DNA from: Acanthococcus lagerstroemiae
Taxonomy: Eukaryota > Arthropoda > Insecta > Hemiptera > Eriococcidae
NCBI GenBank assembly: GCA_031841125.1
Contig: CM063106.1
Span: 66,328,101 to 66,392,100 of the forward strand
Length of the DNA stretch: 64,000 nucleotides
Reading direction: 5' to 3'
Shown here: piece by piece, positions 37,006 to 50,110 of the stretch
Layout of the letters: each line of letters starts with the position of its first letter
Numbering within the stretch: the stretch's first letter is position 1
Program-made: the position numbers and the translations under genes
Notes under the pieces: model-generated
Told to the model about the DNA's origin: nothing
What the model saw: only the letters and a program-made list of their open reading frames with translations
The model's database searches: none

Positions 37006-37574
37006 CACTATATGATACAGTTTCTATGAGGAACTTCTTTTTGAAACGTTATGTTTGTATTCCTAAATTAAACTATCTAAAGATCTTGACTTTGATATTT
37101 TTTTCCAGCGAATTTGGACAAAGACTAGCCTAAATCTTCAAGGATATGACCTTGAAATTTCATATTTAAAACTAAAATATTCGCGAAAATACAAGTTGAA
37201 GTAAATTCCCAAAAACTGAACTTACTGCATTTTGGAATTGAAATTAGTGCAATAAATATGTGGGGAGGGGGTTAGGATATATACGCCTCCCCAGAGCTAC
37301 AGAAAAAGAAAATTTTAGTGTTCGTGAAGTAACTTTTTATACTTGGGAACCTTTTTAGTCTTCTTTCTTTCCTTTCTCTGTCAAGTAAAAATACGGGAGA
37401 GTTTTCTCTTGTTGGTTAAGTCAAAATTTGTTCAGGTGAAATTTCGTAGATTCGCCACTATTCTATTTTACATATAAAATTTTGCTCCAACTTACCTCCC
37501 CCTAGGAGAACGTTCTATTTTATACTACTGGCTGAAATGAGTAACAAAAAGACTTACAGCGCAGCGCCGTGTTT

Positions 37575-37915
37575 CTTTAGAAGTTAATGAAGCTGTAGCT
37601 TCAAGCGGCAAATTTTCCAGGGCCATAAATTTTTCGAAAATGTAGATAACAGCGCGATTATAAATGGCTTCCTTATTTATTTTAATTCCTTATTATTATT
37701 ATTATTATTATTATTATTCCCCTTGGTACTGATGAGATGCCCGAAAGGGTAGTTTCCGGGGCCGGGGGTGCGGTGTCTCAGGGGCCACTTTGGCATGCGT
37801 GCATCACCATACGTCCCAACACACCATTATTATTATCATTATTATTATCATCATTATTTTTGAACATAGTGCAAAAAATTTTTAGCCTAGGGCGCCTAAG
37901 CCCCTTAATCCGTTT
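37575..37915. repeat. MITE-like segment with ATT microsatellites
   Basis: It holds (ATT)n runs at about 37689-37718 and 37827-37860. Between them is a GC-rich unit (gatgcccgaaagggtagttt to catacgtccca) also found near 21540-21610. The flanks, gcggcaaattttccagggcc and gcctagggcgcctaagcc, resemble ends of CAGGGCC-type elements. The long minus frame here (with MALENLPLEATASLTSKE) is inside the repeat. Confidence 0.5.
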
Positions 37916-38105
37916 TGGAGAGCAGATTTTCTATTACAAAATGAAAATTACACGTATTATTAATTCCACAAAGAAATATTGATGAGTTGAGAAAGAGAGG
38001 GGAGTCTATCACTTGATTCAGAAAAAAAAAAAAAACAGATGAGCAAAAGATGGTATTACTGCATTTTAGGCAGGCATCCTTCATTACCATATTTGTATAG
38101 TCGTT

Positions 38106-38285
38106 ACCCTCAATCCGAACCCTGGAATCTGCCCTTTCGAGCATTAGTTCAGTGACGTCGGTCTTAACCCTCTTCCATTCTGGCCGAAAAACCGGCCTAG
38201 GTCGAAATCTGGCGAGTTGCTACGTCGAACCCGGGACCTTCGGATTCCGTGACCAACGCGCTATCCACTCGGCCAAGTAGACCCC
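38106..38285 (-). repeat. tRNA-derived SINE, diverged copy
   Basis: It has the same landmarks as the 29600 copy, with a small deletion before the tRNA head (tgctacgtcgaacccggg) and internal losses. Confidence 0.8.
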
Positions 38286-38359
38286 TATCCTTTATTGTAC
38301 TATGAAATATTGCGAGAAACCCAAATTTAGAGTCATTATTTTGCCCCTGGAGCTCCAGA

Positions 38360-38665
38360 TTATTAAAAATGTTTTCATCATACACACCTAAAAAGTAATT
38401 CGTTATGTAACACATTATTGGTTGTAAAGAGCGACTTTTCAAGCTGCATCCCGAATGCGGGAGAAAAAGTAACAAGCGGGAGAGAAAGTACTAATGTGAA
38501 GAATCCTATGATTTTTTCAGTACACTTTTTAGGTGTGTATGATAAAAAACGTCGTATGCACCACAGGAGAGAAGTAATCGTTCATACTCGTGCGTTCGCT
38601 TCACTCGCTTCGCTCGTTTCGCAAATCTTTGCACTCGTGGTAGAATGATCACTTCTCTCCCTTAA
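38360..38665. repeat. Two adjacent hairpins
   Basis: catacacacctaaaaagta at about 38380-38398 is mirrored by the sequence at about 38522-38542. Next to it, caggagagaagtaatcgttc (38562 onward) is mirrored by gaatgatcacttctctcc (to 38661), around a cgttcgcttcactcgcttcg-type core. Confidence 0.6.
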
Positions 38666-38685
38666 TGCATAATATACTATTATTA

Positions 38686-39283
38686 CGAGAGATGATCAAA
38701 AAGTAACCTCTGCTACCTCTGAAAACCGAAAAAAAAAAAGAAAAAAAAACAAAGGGAAAAAATTCCCAAAAAATAGGACATGTTTGTGAGACGTCTGAGA
38801 CAACACTGTAGAAATTTCGGGCGCGTACGACGAACGAGACAGGCAGGGCAGTACAAAAACGATGGAGCTACTACCCTTGAAACGTGAGTCAAGAATTGAA
38901 GAGCGCGCAGTAATACGTTTTTTCACCGAGCTCTGCGCATGACTGCGACAATCGAATCTTTGTCCGCTTACAAACGAGAAGGGGAACTCATGCTCGACCG
39001 TATCGTGTCGGGGGACGAGACGTGGGTCCACCAGTATACTCCTCCGAGCGGACTCGCTGGGCGCGGTAAAAAACTTATTACTGCACGCACTTCAATTCTT
39101 GACACACTTTTCAACGGTAGCTCCATCGTTTTTGTACTGCCCTGCCTGCCTCGTTCGTCATACGCGCTTGAAATTTTTACAGTGTTGTCTCAGAAGTCTC
39201 ACGAACATGTCCTATTTTTTGGGGAATTTTTTCCTTGTCTTTTTTTCCAGAGGTAGCGGAGGTTACTTTTTGATCATCTCTCG
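38686..39283. mobile_element. Deleted mariner with ~245-bp palindromic arms
   Basis: A 598-bp element starting CGAGAGATGATC and ending GATCATCTCTCG, bordered on both sides by TA, the mariner target. The left arm encodes an N-terminal-like transposase piece (SRIEERAVIRFFTEL). The centre encodes LMLDRIVSGDETWVHQYTPP, the conserved block around the first catalytic aspartate. An internal deletion joins the two. The right end is an inverted copy of the left arm. It cannot encode an active transposase. Confidence 0.88.
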
Positions 39284-39299
39284 TATAAAGATGGTAATT

Positions 39300-41760
39300 T
39301 GACCGCGCGGACCAATCTTCAGCCTCTCCCCCCCATTTCTTTCCATTTTAGTAGAACACTTTAAAATACTATTTTTCTGTTAAACGAAAAATTACCACCA
39401 CTGAATTTTACAGGGAGTGTGTAAAACCTTCACCCCTAAATTATTGGAAATTTTCAAATCTAGAATTTTGAGAGTAATTATTTTTGAAAAACACTGAAAA
39501 CACAAGAATGAATATTTTGCCAAACGAATACATCAAAGCTTCTCCTGCCAGTAATGGCATTCGAGTGGGGTATTCTACCTTCTAGGAGTTAGATGGGAGG
39601 ATATAAAGTATTCTTTTTCTCCACTGCCCCACACAGACAAGAAGTCAGGAATTATTGAACAAAATTGATAAAGGTCCTTCGAGAGATAACAGAGAAGAGA
39701 TTTTCTAGTAGTCAATTTAAATTCCGAAAACGACAACTTCTTTTCGCTTGTTAACTCAAATTTTGTACTTTCTACAAAATCCTTTCTACACTGCTACCCG
39801 CCAGTTTCATGGAAATCAAAGGGCACAAAGGAGACGGCTGGTAGAACTGACATGGAATGATAATAATCTCAAAACTTCGACTTCAATATGCCAATTGAAA
39901 ATTCAGAAATTGGTGGTACATGCTTAGCTTTCCTCTTACGGGAAAAGAGCAATTTTCATTCTAATAGAAACTGTACTTTACAACTTGAAGATTCTCGTTA
40001 TCCCGCGTCGAGCTGACTTTACGTGAAAAAGAGAATTTGAGAGGTTATAAGTGAATATTGAGGGGGCTTGGAGGGCTGAGCCCCCCATCCAATGAAAGAT
40101 CCCAAAAAACTGAAAAATTATGAAGAATTATTTTGATAACTGTCAACCTCCAAGGTGCCCCCGACTCACGTTAGTATGAAGGGTTGTTTTTCAACACATT
40201 ATGTAATCATAAAAATCATTCGAATTTACAGAATATCTCATTCATAGTTCTTGGCAGAGACGAACCATCACGTTTTTCACCTCAGTTCTTCCGATAGTTC
40301 GATGGAGCATAGGACTATTCTATACGACCAGCAGATATCCGAAATCTGATCATGTGACCTTATAGGTAGCCTGAATACGGTAAAATTCTTGAAGGAATCA
40401 AAATATCAAATACATTTTCACAGAACTCGATTATCACTAGAAAAAAAAAAAGAAAAAAAGGTCCAATAAATATTCGAACCATGGTCGGATTTGAAGGAGA
40501 AATGAGGCAGGTATTTATTCACAGAGGGGCTTCTAATCACCATAGAACTGACTATAGGTTGGAAACGTAAAAGGGATGAAATTACCAGATTAAACCGAAA
40601 ATTTTATCATTTTGTCATCTCCTCTGAGTTCCATTTTCGCCTGATAGAAGAGCCCATTGGTCGAAGTTTAATTAGGACAGATTCATATACCAGAGTTAAG
40701 TACATTCATTTTGAGCCTATTCGGTGCTCTGTCATTTTGAAACTCGCAGAGATAATTTGAGTTAAATTTTGAATGTCAAAAAAGTGAGTGTCCATAAAGA
40801 TGACTAAAAAAAAAAACAGAAATGTAGGAAGGGTAGAACGAAAAAAAAAAATTAATGCAAAGGTCGGACAGGACTAAGCAGGCGCATTTGAAGATAAAAA
40901 TAAAAGTTGCGAAATTTCATTGAAGAATAAAATTTGTCCATGGTATAACGCGAGTTGTTTCAAATGAAGCTTCACACGAAATTAACATGGCAGTTCGATT
41001 AAAAGTTATTTTCATCTACATATTTATAAGTAAATGAGCTAAATTACTTTTATTTACGTCTTAGGGGGGGGGGCATTGAGTCACTAAATTCATTTCTGAG
41101 ATCGTTTTGACCGTAACCCGTACCTGAATGTTGCTACAGGGGACTGTAACCTGCTGAAATCAAGTGAAGTACTATATAAATAAATCTTCAATCATATTCG
41201 GTTTTTGAGGCCATTAATTTCATTTTTGATGTTGTTTCCAGCGTAACCCCGTCTATGTAGCACCACGGGAGCCTCCACCTAAATATTAGGGTGGAACGAA
41301 AACGGCATTTGAATTACATATTCTCATTTAATAATGTCAAGTATAAACAATGGAAAGAGATATTTCGATGCGGTCAATAAATTTCATGGGAGAAATGTGT
41401 ACTACTTCAAGCTAAATTGAAACTCAAACTCCGTGAATTTTGGCTTTCAAATGAGAAATTAGTTGTACCTCGAAAACTAGACACGATGAAATCGGCCTTT
41501 TCAAGCGGAGTGACACAACTTCATATCCGAATACGTGACTTTTAATATTCAAAAGTCCCCAATGGATTTAATGGGGATATGGAGTATGACAGCTATTTCA
41601 AAAATGAACGAGGCTATACAAAAATCCTAGCATCAATGTATTAGAAGTTACCAACGGTAATTCTCAAATTTTGATAGCCTGTGGACTCTTGGAGGGAAGG
41701 AGGGGGGAGGGGTGTTTGAAGCAACTTCAAAAATGAATTCATCGAATCTGAAAACTCGAA
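39300..41760. other. Unannotated AT-rich DNA
   Basis: No gene or well-defined repeat was found. There are scattered A/T and G homopolymers and no coding-like frame. Confidence 0.4.
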
Positions 41761-41807
41761 AAAATGAAATATTGCATGCTACATGTATGTATTAACATGT
41801 ATATGTC

Positions 41808-42050
41808 AAATGGCTCGCCAAGTGAAAGAGAAAAATTCCACAGAAAAAGTTCCGGAGAAAAACGTTACCATTGTGATGTAGCTGCGTTTTCTTTATGTGG
41901 TCATTTGTTCCCTCACGTTTCGACCCGCCGACACGGAGAATGTCGAGTGATGCCGAGAATGGACGACTAGAGAAGGCGCTATAGAATGTGGGTATGCGCG
42001 TCAACGCAGTCGCCTGGACGACGTATCCATGTAACAATGTCCTTCTATAC
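41808..42050 (+). repeat. Single-arm copy of the 24.7-kb element
   Basis: It shares gttaccattgtgatgtagctg, gagaatgtcgagtgatgccg and agaatggacgactagagaag with 24725-25325. Confidence 0.7.
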
Positions 42051-42846
42051 AGCAGGTGAACGAACTCTCTTCACCACCCCACAGCGCTACTGTCGCTAGT
42101 AGTATTACAATACGTAATGTCAGTTAGTAAGTCAGACAGTCACGTTCTCAGTCTGAACAGCGATTTTCAGAATAGGGCTCTTACCAAGGCTCTTACCAGT
42201 ATCAATTTAACGGAAATTTCTGGTCATTTTTGGATGGAATCATCAATGTACCCCCAAGAGTACTGTAATTTTTATTTGAAAAGTATCATGTCGAACTTAT
42301 TTTTGTGCTAAAGAAAACAAAATTCTCGGATGTTTTCAATTTCCTCCCGAATGTCTGCTCGTGATGCACAAACCTATATATCTCTTTATGCGGAATTCTA
42401 AGTTCAACATCAATTCCCTTTAGGCACGAATTAATTACCGGAGGTGGCCGGTATTTTACATGTGATATTTGGAAGAAAGGAAAGACTGAGGGGGTCTGCA
42501 ACTTGAAATTTGAAAAGTTTTGAAATAAGGACCAGTCTAACACAGGTATATTGGTTTTGTCCACAACGTAGTCACCTTTATCGCACATTACTTTTCAAAA
42601 CTGAATTTACAAACGTTACAATACTCAGCATGAAACACTCTCCTTTGACAGCACAAGACTGTCACCTCGCTCTTAACCCACTGGTCACTGCAACAGTCCC
42701 AACATGCAACCGAGTTTCCAACGGAGGCGAAAATGGGTCAACTAAAATTCATCTGAGATAAGACCATGGTTCGGAAACTTATTCTTACATCGAGTAAATT
42801 GGTCGATAGTTCTATACCTATACACACGAATGTTCTTGTAATATAC

Positions 42847-42921
42847 TTAAATTATAGATTCCACTGGTAACCACTGTGTCCATAGGGATGGATTACCACA
42901 GTCACAATAGTCGGATCCATC
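42847..42921 (-). CDS. Weak terminal exon candidate
   Basis: After gaacttacgcag the minus strand reads DGSDYCDCGNPSLWTQWLP then VESII and TAA (25 codons, phase 0). An upstream open frame in the same register contains LKLDYEDEKTVSVISSFC. The composition is protein-like, but the intervening poly-lysine run comes from an A-tract. It is unrecognised and may be chance. Confidence 0.18.
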   Translation of the reverse strand, partial: DGSDYCDCGNPSLWTQWLPVESII

Positions 42922-44190
42922 CTGCGTAAGTTCTTTTACGTCTTTACGTTTCTTGCTAAATAAACACACAAGTACGGTAACGATACATAATTCATGACAT
43001 CTGCGTGTACGGTTTTTTTTTTTTTTTTTAATGTTTGGTTTACAGAAAGAAGAAATCACGCTCACGGTTTTCTCATCCTCATAATCGAGTTTCAATGTTA
43101 CGGAGGAATATGGCATTCGCAATAATTAGAAGGGGGGGGTCATCATTTCTTCGTTAACCAAAATATTCCAACGTTGGGAAAAGGCAATTCAAAACGATCA
43201 AAGATTCGAGATATTTTTAACAACCATTAGTAACATAGAATCTAGTACGTAGAAATGCTAAGTCCTCCATAATGATAAAATAAAAGTCAAAATTACCTTG
43301 GTTCGAGAAATCGGTATCAGCTAAACATACGTACAAAACTGAAGCCAAACCCATCATTATCACTACTCATGCAGATATAATACATAAATAAAATACAGAG
43401 TAAATTTTGAACAAGAATTGAGAAGTTCCACTGGCGAAGCCACGGGCCGAGGTATGATGGTACGATCTACTGCTATTGCAGCATCCTTGAATCATAAAAC
43501 ACGGACTTATCACTCAGATTTGACTACAGCGGTAAAGAAATTCAATTAAGGTTCACATAAGGGTAAATGATACGCCACACGGTGGTCCAAAATTTTGAAA
43601 ACCCGAGCGTTGCCACAAAAATTGAGGTAAATGAGAAAATGGAGAGCAGGTACGCACGATTCACTCATTTCCCAGCAAGGTCATAGCGGCTGAGGGGAGC
43701 CATCCTCCAAACAAGTCGGCCAGTTGAGAAAAGTTGGGAAAATGTTCGGGTTGGGGAAAACCGACAACATAACTGTTCCAGGGATATTACACATTAAAAA
43801 TGAAATTTTAAGCAGAGGAAATCGACCTAGTGAATGGAAACAGCCGAAAATAACTTCCATGGGCATTACAACACTGGCCTGTTTGTGTGAGGGGGAGGGG
43901 ATTTAAGATCTCTCAAGTGAGATGAGAACCTGTGGTAAAGATATTCGTGAGTAAATCAACGACAATTCTTCTATTTCTTTTTATTGAACTTTCATTCCGA
44001 TTTAATTTTTGGTAGTTACAAGGATAATCCTCATTTTGGCAGGCAGGAATTCTTTTTGGGGCATCTTGTCATTTTTGGTTCTTGCTACAGAAACGTAGTT
44101 CCCCGAAAAATACTTCTGAAGTTATTAAAGGGTAAAATCTTACATGTAATTCTCAAAAAAAAAGAAAAAAAAAAGAGTTCGACCACAGCA

Positions 44191-44425
44191 CAGAATGATA
44201 TGTTTACATGGATATGTCTTCCAAGCGAAAGCATTGACATTTCAATGCCTTCTCTAGTCATCCATTCTTGGCGTCGCTCTGTATTCTCTGTGTCGGCCAG
44301 TCGAAACGTGATGTAACGAATGGCCGCATAAAGGGGAATACGCAACTACATCACATTGGTAACGTTTCTCTGCCGAACGTTTTCTATTTTTCACTTCTGC
44401 ATGGCGAGCCATTAGACATATCCAT
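44191..44425 (-). repeat. Single-arm copy of the 24.7-kb element
   Basis: An inverted relative of the 41808 copy (shared gccttctctagtc, aactacatcacattggtaac, gccattagacatatccatg). Confidence 0.7.
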
Positions 44426-44543
44426 GTCAAAAATACTTTTATGAAGACTCCCAAAAATTAATTTCGTCAATCTGTAAATCAACTCCCACCTCAAATTTGT
44501 TTTTGAATAACACAATGAAGGGCCGAGGGAGTTCACAGACATT

Positions 44544-44932
44544 TGTGACCTCGAATCATGAAATCTGCTTCTTGTGCGAAAACAGGTTTTTGAGATAAAC
44601 AAGTGTAAAGATGGGATGGTGGTAGTGGTCCGCACAGATGTACATAGCGTGTACATCTGTGGTGGTGCGTTTACACGTTGCTATGACAACCGCGTTTCGA
44701 ATTCTTGTTCTCTGTCATTCCCATAGGCCCGTTTCACACGACACCATGTAAACGAATGTTTTTAAAGTTTTGGCGTAGTTTTTAAATGCAATTTGAGGAA
44801 AAACTAATGAAGATAGGAAGCTGCGATTTATTTCAATCAAAAGAGCGTGATTTTTTTTTAAAATAAGAATTGTCAAGGAAGTGGAAAAAGATTTTTCGAC
44901 ACCAGAGGCACATTTCATGATTCTAGGTCACA
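44544..44932 (+). mobile_element. 389-bp MITE, copy 1
   Basis: It starts tgtgacctcgaatcatgaaa and ends tttcatgattctaggtcaca (terminal inverted repeats). An internal palindrome, cacagatgtacatagcgtgt and its mirror, is near 44632-44664. Its partner is inverted at 47079-47466. Confidence 0.85.
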
Positions 44933-45280
44933 TTTTATGTTCTACGCTGATAAGTAAGGCCTTTTGAAGAATTTTTGAACCAAATTGGTATTTTTAGTAA
45001 TTTTTTTCCCCCACCAACATTCAAATTTTTCCGTTTTTTTGTCCCAACCCATTAATACATGTTCAACTTTGCCCAGCGGTAAAGACCTTTAAAATTGAAT
45101 AAAAATCAGAAATATTTGAATGGGCGGACTATTTTTCTACAGCAGATACCAAATGACGGCATACCCTGAAAAAAACTCGGAATTTGTCGAAATAAGGACC
45201 ACCCTAATGGTTATTGCTTTATTTGTATTGTTTTTCACTTTTTAACTGTTCATATTGAAGAAATGAATCTCTTTTTCTAA

Positions 45281-45402
45281 ATTTGCTCTCAACCTAAGCC
45301 CTGCAATCACCCTTTCAAGTATTACTTCAAAGACACTGAGGAGGCTGATAAGGCTGTCTTAGCCCTCTTCTCTTCTTGCCGAAAAATCGGCCTACGTCGA
45401 AT
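45281..45402 (-). repeat. tRNA-derived SINE, 5'-truncated copy
   Basis: It keeps the 3' body (ctcaacctaagccctgcaat, cttcttgccgaaaaatcggc) but stops before the tRNA head. Confidence 0.7.
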
Positions 45403-46521
45403 AAACAATTTACTTGGGTATGGAACCATTATATCAGAAACTCGAAGAGGGCGGTCATTCTTACCACCCTCACTCTTAATTTGCCTATAAAATTCACATA
45501 AATTCAAATGGTACCATATCAATGTTAATTGCCTAACTATCGTGAGATTGGGAGACTAGGTCCAAATCTTTAAAATCGTACCAATCCTGGGTTCGAACAC
45601 CTGGCTTCGCCAATGAGCAACCATTTAAAAAAAAGTTATACAACTTGTATAAATTCAAGTAACTGACATACATTGGACTGGACTTCACAAATATTCAAAT
45701 CGCTCATTCGTTCAAAAATCAAATCTAAAATGCCAAATTCGTCTTTTCTACAGCCATCATCGCGTAGAACGTATCTACAAGTCTCTAATCGGTATCGTTT
45801 TCCATTTCAAATTACAGACTCCACTCTCTACAGTCTACACTTCAATAAAACGCTCGAATACTTCAGCTATCCTCGACAGGAATTACGCGTACCGCTACCA
45901 TCTACATTCCGCACTGTCATTTCCAACAATGAGGGCTGAATTCTCTGCAGACTTGATACAGAGTAAGTATAAATAATACTATACATGGTGCAAATGAGAA
46001 ATTAAAAAACCGTAAAACGTCTAAGTACAAAAAAAAAAAAAAAATGAACAAATGAACGGAAAAAAAGTAAATGCTTGCATCAAACACCCGAAGGTACAGA
46101 CACAGAAACAATACAAAACCAAATCTGGGCAGAAGATGAAAATATAAAAAGTTATCAGAGAAAACAGAGAAAATGTATTTAATAAATAATAAGTACATAA
46201 AATTACCGATAATTAAAAAAATAATAATACTTAATACCTAATGGAATTTAAAGGTAGATAAAATAGGAAAAAATTAACAACGGAAGTGGTAAGACTAACA
46301 ATAAAATAAGAACAAAAACGACAGGTACTTCGAGGTAATTCGCAATGAGTATAATGTGATGGCTATTTTAGAATCTTAAAGACAATATAGGAGAATATGT
46401 AAGTAAATGCAACAAAAGTGTTGAGCCTTTACAAGGAAGATACACTGACCCACATCAAATCTCATATACCTACCACTTTGAGCAAACTGCCACATCTCAT
46501 ATGGCAAAGAACAGATATAAC

Positions 46522-46601
46522 CTGTGTTCTGCAATAGTTTCATCAACTTCAGATTCATCGAAGTCAATTCCATTCAACTCTGTTGGCTGGATATACAACC
46601 A
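46522..46601 (-). CDS. Weak internal exon candidate
   Basis: The minus strand reads WLYIQPTELNGIDFDESEV then DETIAEH between ctttcctcgctgaag and AG/GTTATA. A second frame over the same DNA (SSLGPLNVEINSLDAFLAEV and on) is also open, so the choice of frame is uncertain. The acidic IQPTEL segment recalls IQPSEI in the exon at 780-913, which may be coincidence. No neighbouring exon was found. Confidence 0.22.
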
Positions 46602-47078
46602 CTTCAGCGAGGAAAGCATCCAGTGAGTTGATTTCTACATTTAGGGGGCCTAATGAGCTCACAAGATCTCCAGAACTGGTTTATTATTCAATAGATGCTA
46701 GAAATTACCATTTACAAACACTCGTCTCATTAATACCAGCCAATAGTCCATGTTTTCTCATACACAAGCAACATCTGTGACCCTCAATACCAACAAACAC
46801 CAAGTATGTCAAAATAGATTTTCAAGGTGCGCGTTTAAAATGCTTTCTATCAGACTAGTGTGAGCGCAGCCTTACAGTCTCAACGTCTCTAGAAGTCTGG
46901 ATCTGTTTCAAAGACAAGAACAGGTTTCCCAAAGGATCGGAATGGATTTACTATTCACTTTGGTTAGAGCTCTGTAAACGTCAAATTTTATTAAATTTAA
47001 AACTACCACTAATTATTTGTAGAGAGCAGTCTATTACTTGTCAACTTCTTGTCATTAACATTATTCCGATTATACAAC

Positions 47079-47466
47079 TGTGACCTGGAATCATAAAATG
47101 TGCCTCTAATATCAAAAAATCATTTTCAACTTTTCTGACAATTCTTGTAGAAAAAATCACGTTCTTTCAAATGAAACAAATCGTGGCTTCCTATTTTCAT
47201 CATTAGTTTTTCCTCAAATTGCGTTTCAAAATGACATCATAAGTTTAAAAACATCTGTTTATATGGCGTTGTGTAAAACGAGCCTATGGGAATGATAGCA
47301 AACAAGAATTTGAAACGCGGTTGTCATAGCAACGCATAAACGCATCACCACAGATGTACATGCTATGTACATCTGTGCGCACCACTACCACCATCCCATC
47401 TTCACACTCGTTTATCTTGAAAACCTGTTTTTGCACAAGAGGTAGATTTCATGATTCCAGGTCATA
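47079..47466 (-). mobile_element. 389-bp MITE, copy 2 (inverted)
   Basis: It is the same length to within one base and has the same ends as 44544-44932, in the opposite orientation 2.1 kb away. Shared internal landmarks are atgatgaaaatagg-type words, gttgctatgacaaccgcgtt and agatgtacatagc. Confidence 0.85.
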
Positions 47467-47499
47467 TTATATTTGAAAATCAGATTCTTTCCGAGATTT

Positions 47500-50110
47500 G
47501 TAGGTATGTGTATAAAATATGGCTCTATGAAAATTGAACGCATATACCCTCTTTGGAAAGTAAGTAGGACTGAAGTAGAAAGTTCTATTAGTTTTGAATT
47601 ATTTTGTTACTCAGAAATAATATGACACTAGATAATAATAGATGATATTTTCTTTTTAATAACAAAAATTGTTGTAGATTATTCTTTACAAGTAGGATTC
47701 CACAACTGTGTCTTCATCTAAGTTATCATATGTAATTTATCTATTTATTGAAAATTTAAAGTGCCGCCCTCACAGCACAGTAGCCAATTACAAGAACGAC
47801 ACTATTATAAAATACAAGTAGATACATAATAATAGCAATCATAAACTACAACATACTACATTCGGTCGACATCTCATTTATTCTTTTCTCATTCACTCAC
47901 GCATTCCTCATTTTATTACCCTGTACGTTTCATATGGCATTTATGTTGCGGTTCTCCAGAAATTTCCGATTCTATGAGAACCTGCTTTCAAGGAAGAGCG
48001 ATAATTAATTTATAAATTGCTACAGTTCTTTCAAAACCTTTGTGCCATTCCAAATATTCTTGAACTAATTTAGGATACACTTAGCATTCGAGGATTTATA
48101 ACTTACATTCTATCAATATCAACAAAAGTACCCTTCATCACTTTTCCTCGTGCGTTGAATATCACACGAAAAAATTTTGTCGCGTTAAATTTCGTGCATT
48201 AAATTTTCCTGTAACCCTATAAAAATAACAAATCCGACTGGGTGATGGAAAATCAGAAACACGTAACACACGAGGACATCCTTATGTGGCCTTCTATGAG
48301 TCAAACAAATACCAAACGCTTGCGAATCGAGAATCGTCCCGGCAAACGGTAACAAGGTTCAGTGAAAATAACAAGCCTCACCTCAATTAGAATCTGAATG
48401 AACCCGTTCACGCAGGGAAGTTCTTTGAAGGAAACCGAACGGCGAGCAAACAAGTTTATTACATTCAAGAGCCTCCTCGCCTATAGCGCTTCATCTCATG
48501 AAAATATAAAGCTGCATTCACACTAACCTGGCAGACAGCATTTTAAGCGCGTTCTTTGAAACTTGTTTCAACACTAGGCGGATTTTAATATTCAGGGTGA
48601 CTTATTTGATTTCTTTAGTATGGCACCAGACTCGCAACTGTAAAACATATTCAATAGGTGATTTTGAACACTTAAAACCCCCCTGAGTTTTTCTGACTCA
48701 GCAAGCTAAACATTATCAAAGAGGTAAAACCGAATCAGACAAGGAATTAGGTAACAAATTTATGATTAAATTAAACAAAATAATGATTAGGCATACGCTG
48801 TCCGGAGATACTCAAGCAGGGATGTAGGTAGGCAGATTTAATCAACATCAAACGGTCTGAATGCTTCGGTTTTAATAGTACTGCAAATAATTTAAAATTC
48901 AAAAGTTAATCGAATGTACGTGTAACTGTGGGTGCAGGCCCCACATCTGAAACGCGACAACTTCGGTTAATTTCGAAAAATCTGCAGCCTAAATGTTAGG
49001 TCTAAGTGTTAGGTACCTATATGTCTAGATGTGGACGACATTAAAATGTAAGTATACAGGCACATAATATGAGAAAATATGGGTTGTAAACACGAAACAA
49101 GTTATTGCTAAGAATTAAACGATAACGAACGATTAAAAATATGGAAAATCCTATGCAAATATAGGAGTATAGTGATTCTAATGAACAAAATGAACTTAAG
49201 AATAATTAATAATTAAAGATAACAATAACGTTAATTTTTCATAAGAATTCTGTCGAAGATTACGTACTAGTTTTGGTTCGTTCGTGTTATTCAGATATTA
49301 AAGCAAAAATTATAATATTGAAAAAAAAAAAAAAAAAAAAGAAAAAAAAGAGAGAAAAAAGAAGAAGAAATGCAAAACAAAGCTCAAACGTGCACCAAAC
49401 TAAATGAACATCAAAAGCGGGGTTATAATTCACAAGTAGCGGTACCAAGCATGCGTTATAAACTACACGTTGTATTTCCATAATTTTGAATTCTGCTGAT
49501 GAGTTTATGGGGTTAGCATACTGAACCCTTTTTCTTTCATTGAATCAATTAGAAACTCATTTCAATTTAACACAAGAAGTATTATGTGAACAGTGTCTAT
49601 GTCTGTTCTAGTTCATTCCTCCCTCCTATGGGAATCTATAACTGGTGTAACTAAAAAAATTAGGCTTTAAAAATAAACAAGTTCATTCCTGTTTTTTTCC
49701 CTTTTGGGGAATGGGTTAGTATGCATCATGCACACGTTAACATTGCGACTTTCTCGAGAATGTATGTTCCCAAGAGCGGCCGTTTCAATGCTAGCCAGCT
49801 GGAGTCTCACACGGAATCGTTATCAGTTAATCGCGAATCACAGTCGAGTACCTACTGTGTCCCAAATCAAATTTAATTTGTTAGTGAACACCGATATTTC
49901 AGAGCCCAGTCTCTTAATTTTGTAGTCGGCATGAGCACCAAATTATAATACATGCAACTGGTTTGAAGGGAGAAATGCGAACTGTAGTTGATTCATTTGT
50001 AAGTTTATTCGCATTCATCCAGTAGGGAAGGAATGAGTGGAGCTACAACGGCCGCACACTTGAACTTCAACATGTTACAAACCCCTGTAGTTCAGAGTTA
50101 GGCCGAAATG
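47500..50110. other. AT-rich DNA without supported genes
   Basis: It contains an A/purine tract at 49321-49372 and a partial inverted resemblance between 46829-46870 and 48510-48552 (attcacactaacctg, cagcattttaagcgcg). No gene is supported, including the 73-residue plus frame at 49704. Confidence 0.4.

Noticed and set aside
37540..37680. Minus frame containing MALENLPLEATASLTSKE before a GTAAGT
   Set aside because: It lies within a MITE-like segment next to microsatellites and continues open through the donor.
48105..48200. Minus frame with RVIFNARGKVMKGTFVDIDR before a GTAAGT
   Set aside because: The DNA is internally repetitive (cacgaaatttaacgcgac-type words), so the peptide probably reflects a repeat end.
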